Source: an uncultured Bacteroidales bacterium (GTDB lineage Bacteria > Bacteroidota > Bacteroidia > Bacteroidales > F082). From it: a stretch of DNA of 62,218 nt. Of this stretch, positions 60,438 through 62,218 are shown piece after piece. The stretch covers positions 1-62,218 of the forward strand of contig CAMYYB010000008.1 in NCBI GenBank assembly GCA_947303335.1. The letters are read 5' to 3'. The translations under genes were made by a program, and so were the position numbers. Each line of letters begins with the position of its first letter. The stretch's first letter is position 1. Under the pieces are notes generated by a model. It was not told where the DNA came from, made no database searches, and saw only the letters and a program-made list of their open reading frames with translations.

Positions 60438-61235
60438 GTGAGAATGGGTGAAGAAACTGTGTGGCTGACCCAACAACAGATGGCGGAATTGTTCAACAAA
60501 GACAGGACAGACATCGGACGGCATATCAGAAACATATATAAGGAAGGGGAACTGGAGAAATCTATCACATGTGCAAAATTTGCACATATGGGTACCGAGG
60601 GCGACCAGCAGTATGAATATACGGCTTATAATCTTGATGTTATCATCTCAGTAGGATATCGGGTGAAGTCCCAGCGTGGTACAAGATTTCGTCAATGGGC
60701 CAACAAGGTGCTTAAAGAATACCTTTTGCGCGGTTACGCTGTTAATTCGCGCATTGTGGCACTCGAACAGCACGCCGCCCTTCAGGATGCTGAAATCCAT
60801 GAACTGCAAAGCAAGGTGGACTTTTTTGTCCACACCTCCCTGCCACCGGTCGAAGGCATCTTCTTTGACGGGCAGATATTCGACGCATACAAGTTTGTCA
60901 ACGACCTCATCCGCTCGGCCAAGAAGAGCATCGTGCTGTTTGATAACTATGTGGACGACACCGTGCTGGCGATGCTCGACAAGCGACAGGAGAAGGTCTC
61001 GGCCACCATCTACACCCAGAAGATTAAGCAGCAGCTCACGCTCGATCTTGCGAAGCACAACGCCCAATATCGATTCATCGAGGTGAAACCGTTCGACAAA
61101 GTGCACGACCGTTTTCTTTGTATCGACAACACCGTCTACCATATCGGTGCCTCGTTGAAAGACCTCGGCAAGAAGTGGTTCGCCTTCTCGAAAATGGAGA
61201 TAAAGACGAAAGAATTGCTGCACAATATGAAATAG
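60438..61235 (+). CDS. RhuM-family protein with phospholipase-D-like C-terminal motif
   Basis: 265 residues if GTG 60438 is used, 263 from ATG 60444. The N-terminal RhuM-type domain contains EETVWLTQQQMAELFNKDRTDIGRHI, then YNLDVIISVGYRVKSQRGTRFRQWAN. The C-terminal part ends with HDRFLCIDNTVYHIGASLKDLG, in which H-x-R-x4-D resembles the PLD HxKx4D motif with Arg for Lys. In-frame codons upstream still read ENIRIEV, similar to RhuM starts, but no ATG precedes them, so the 5' end may have been changed by the adjacent repeat. Function unknown; these genes are common near defence and mobile loci. Confidence 0.75.
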   Translation: MRMGEETVWLTQQQMAELFNKDRTDIGRHIRNIYKEGELEKSITCAKFAHMGTEGDQQYEYTAYNLDVIISVGYRVKSQRGTRFRQWANKVLKEYLLRGYAVNSRIVALEQHAALQDAEIHELQSKVDFFVHTSLPPVEGIFFDGQIFDAYKFVNDLIRSAKKSIVLFDNYVDDTVLAMLDKRQEKVSATIYTQKIKQQLTLDLAKHNAQYRFIEVKPFDKVHDRFLCIDNTVYHIGASLKDLGKKWFAFSKMEIKTKELLHNMK

Positions 61236-61241
61236 ATTTCG

Positions 61242-61249
61242 TATTTTTG
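61242..61249 (+). promoter_or_regulatory. -7 box (TATTTTTG) before the structured RNA
   Basis: TATTTTTGTCGC lies seven bases after the RhuM stop and starts the 323-base gene-free stretch before 61559. Transcription would begin near 61256. Confidence 0.5.
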
Positions 61250-61255
61250 TCGCAC

Positions 61256-61520
61256 AAAATACAAAGATATACAACCCGAAATACTAACTAAACTGATAAG
61301 GAAATAGAGAGAAAACAACTATAAACTAAATATTAACCATAGCGCGAGCGAATTATTCGGCATACCTTGAAACTTAGGAACTTTCAATCGTAAAAAATGC
61401 GAATAAGTCTGCAAGCGTCTGCGTTGGTGCAGGCGAGACTTATCTGTTTTTTACGGGCATCCTAAGGCCTCAAGGTGCAGAGAATTGGACCTGCACTTTT
61501 TTGTTTTAAGGATGCCCGTA
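61256..61520 (+). ncRNA. Candidate structured leader RNA or small RNA
   Basis: Hairpin 1: CGTAAAAAA (61389-61397) with TTTTTTACG (61447-61455), plus ATAAGTCT (61403-61410) with AGACTTAT (61436-61443), and an inner CTGC/GCAG stem. Hairpin 2: TACGGGCATCCT (61452-61463) with AGGATGCCCGTA (61509-61520), enclosing hairpin 3, GTGCAG (61475-61480) with CTGCAC (61491-61496), which is followed by TTTTTTGTTTT, a terminator. Hairpins 1 and 2 share TACG and exclude each other, as in attenuators. I do not recognise the family. Confidence 0.6.
61474..61507 (+). terminator. Terminator within the structured RNA
   Basis: GGTGCAG-AGAATTGGAC-CTGCAC followed by TTTTTTGTTTT. It would end the leader 52 bases before the next gene unless refolded. 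Confidence 0.65.
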
Positions 61521-61558
61521 CAGCCGGATGGGTCAATCGCCAAAACAAACACAGATAT

Positions 61559-62188
61559 ATGGCAGAAGAACAGGTTCAGCCTAAAGAAGGCTATATTATT
61601 GATTACATTTCTGGACAGCAGGTGAAGGCTACACCAGAAGAAATAAATGCAACTCAGACTTATTCAAGAATATTGGTAGATGATTACGGTTATTCTCCAG
61701 CTCAAATACAAACCAGACCACAATTTCGAGTAAAAGCATCTCCTTCTGATACAGAGTACAAATATCCTATTGATATTGTAGTTTTTAAGTCTACAGAGAG
61801 AAAAAGAGGGCAAGAGTATATCGTGGTGGAATGTAAGAAACCAACTCGAGAGGATGGCATAGAACAATTAAAACTATATTTAAAATTTTCCGAGGCGGAA
61901 CTTGGTGTTTGGTTTAATGGAGAAAACACACACTATATTAGAAAAATAATCAAAAATGGGCGAATAGAGTTTAATGAGAATCTATTGAACATCCCTGCGA
62001 ACGGTCAAAGACTGGAAGATATAGGAAAATTCAAGAAAGAAGATTTGATTCCCACTCATAATTTAAAGCAAAAATTCGTTTCAATTAGGAATTATCTTGC
62101 TGGGAATGCGGTAGGAACAACTCGAGATGAAGAATATGCAAGGCAGATAATTAATATTATCCTTTACTCGTTGGCGGAATTAAAGTAG
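61559..62188 (+). CDS. HSDR_N-type nuclease-domain protein (type I restriction or N-6 methylase N-terminus)
   Basis: 209 residues from ATG 61559 (MAEEQVQPKEG). The PD-(D/E)XK-like core reads KYPIDIVVF (Asp), then EYIVVECKKP (Glu-x-Lys) and DGIEQLKLYLKF, matching the HSDR_N_2 domain that opens type I restriction subunits and N-6 DNA methylases. It stops after YARQIINIILYSLAELK, where full-length relatives would continue. Neither of the other plus-strand frames stays open in the 30 bases left, so the rest was lost or lies past a disruption. Part of the N-terminal type is complete; intact restriction is unlikely. The frame is open to 61475 but that lies in the terminator hairpin. Confidence 0.7.
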   Translation: MAEEQVQPKEGYIIDYISGQQVKATPEEINATQTYSRILVDDYGYSPAQIQTRPQFRVKASPSDTEYKYPIDIVVFKSTERKRGQEYIVVECKKPTREDGIEQLKLYLKFSEAELGVWFNGENTHYIRKIIKNGRIEFNENLLNIPANGQRLEDIGKFKKEDLIPTHNLKQKFVSIRNYLAGNAVGTTRDEEYARQIINIILYSLAELK

Positions 62189-62218
62189 CGCATATTTAAT
62201 TTGGCCAATAGGTTTGTT

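Noticed and set aside
61389..61520. Retron msr/msd or 6S RNA
   Set aside because: No reverse transcriptase is in the window, and I see no 6S closing stem or central bubble. Kept only as an unclassified structure.
61452..61520. MITE with 12-bp terminal repeats
   Set aside because: The 69-bp unit has no target-site duplication I can see; an RNA hairpin explains it better.

Overview
The window looks like a chromosomal segment of an uncultured Bacteroidales bacterium, probably host- or gut-associated. The evidence is internal. Bacteroidota-type -7 boxes (TAnnTTTG, usually TATCTTTG, TATTTTTG or TAATTTTG) precede many genes. Several secreted proteins end in type IX secretion (T9SS) type A sorting domains. 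There are GldB-like, DUF3098, DUF4294, HU-SPOR and OmpA/PD40 proteins, a secreted sialidase, and a 'smalltalk'-type micropeptide. Gene order such as ftsX-DUF3098-uppP-truB-queA and tig-clpP-clpX fits the phylum. I cannot name a genus.

Layout. 0.1-5.6 kb: a plus-strand operon with a fatty-acid kinase pair (FakA, FakB/DegV), a GNAT-like protein, PlsX, an acyl carrier protein and a LolA-like protein, followed by a T9SS sialidase (5.7-8.2). 8.2-18.0: outer-membrane proteins, uridine phosphorylase, cinA, gldB-like, yifB/comM, bcp, LMW-PTP, a zinc-ribbon protein, an sdhA-like remnant and a cruciform-prone intergenic region. 18.0-25.9: a minus-strand operon of three modular T9SS proteins (architectures A+B+C, A+C, B+C) coupled to a TPR/HTH membrane protein. 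26-33: an AAA ATPase, glyS, queA, truB, uppP, DUF3098, ftsX. 33-39: rhomboid, an SGNH hydrolase broken by one nonsense codon, OmpA/PD40, a PurF homologue without its catalytic cysteine, tRNA-His, an orphan ABC permease, tRNA-Leu. 39-43.3: tig-clpP-clpX and DUF4294. 43.3-55.8: sugar transferase, lipoprotein and Gfo/Idh oxidoreductase; pcm; a long minus-strand housekeeping run (tgt, lptG-like, dNK, kdsB, HU-SPOR, trmB, HerA-like); and a GT2 glycosyltransferase.

55.8-62.2 kb is an accessory region: a truncated DUF234 ATPase remnant, a small cassette (Ser/Gly-linker CHB_HEX protein plus smalltalk peptide) bracketed by imperfect inverted repeats, an AAA/DUF4143 ATPase, a RhuM-type protein with a phospholipase-D-like tail, a strongly structured candidate RNA, and an HSDR_N-type nuclease-domain protein at the window edge. 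It is rich in palindromes, tandem repeats and duplicated leader sequences.

The best leads are: the FakAB-PlsX-ACP-LolA operon; the three-gene module shuffle with palindromic DNA inserted in frame in the sorting domain; two AT-rich palindromes flanked by inverted octamer/nonamer arrays (16.3 and 60.3 kb); the IR-bounded smalltalk cassette with a duplicated boxA-like leader; a dispersed CTGAGC-TGTCGAAGG element that is translated in one gene; and the structured RNA at 61.25-61.52 kb. All calls rest on reading the sequence and on remembered family features; no database search was run.
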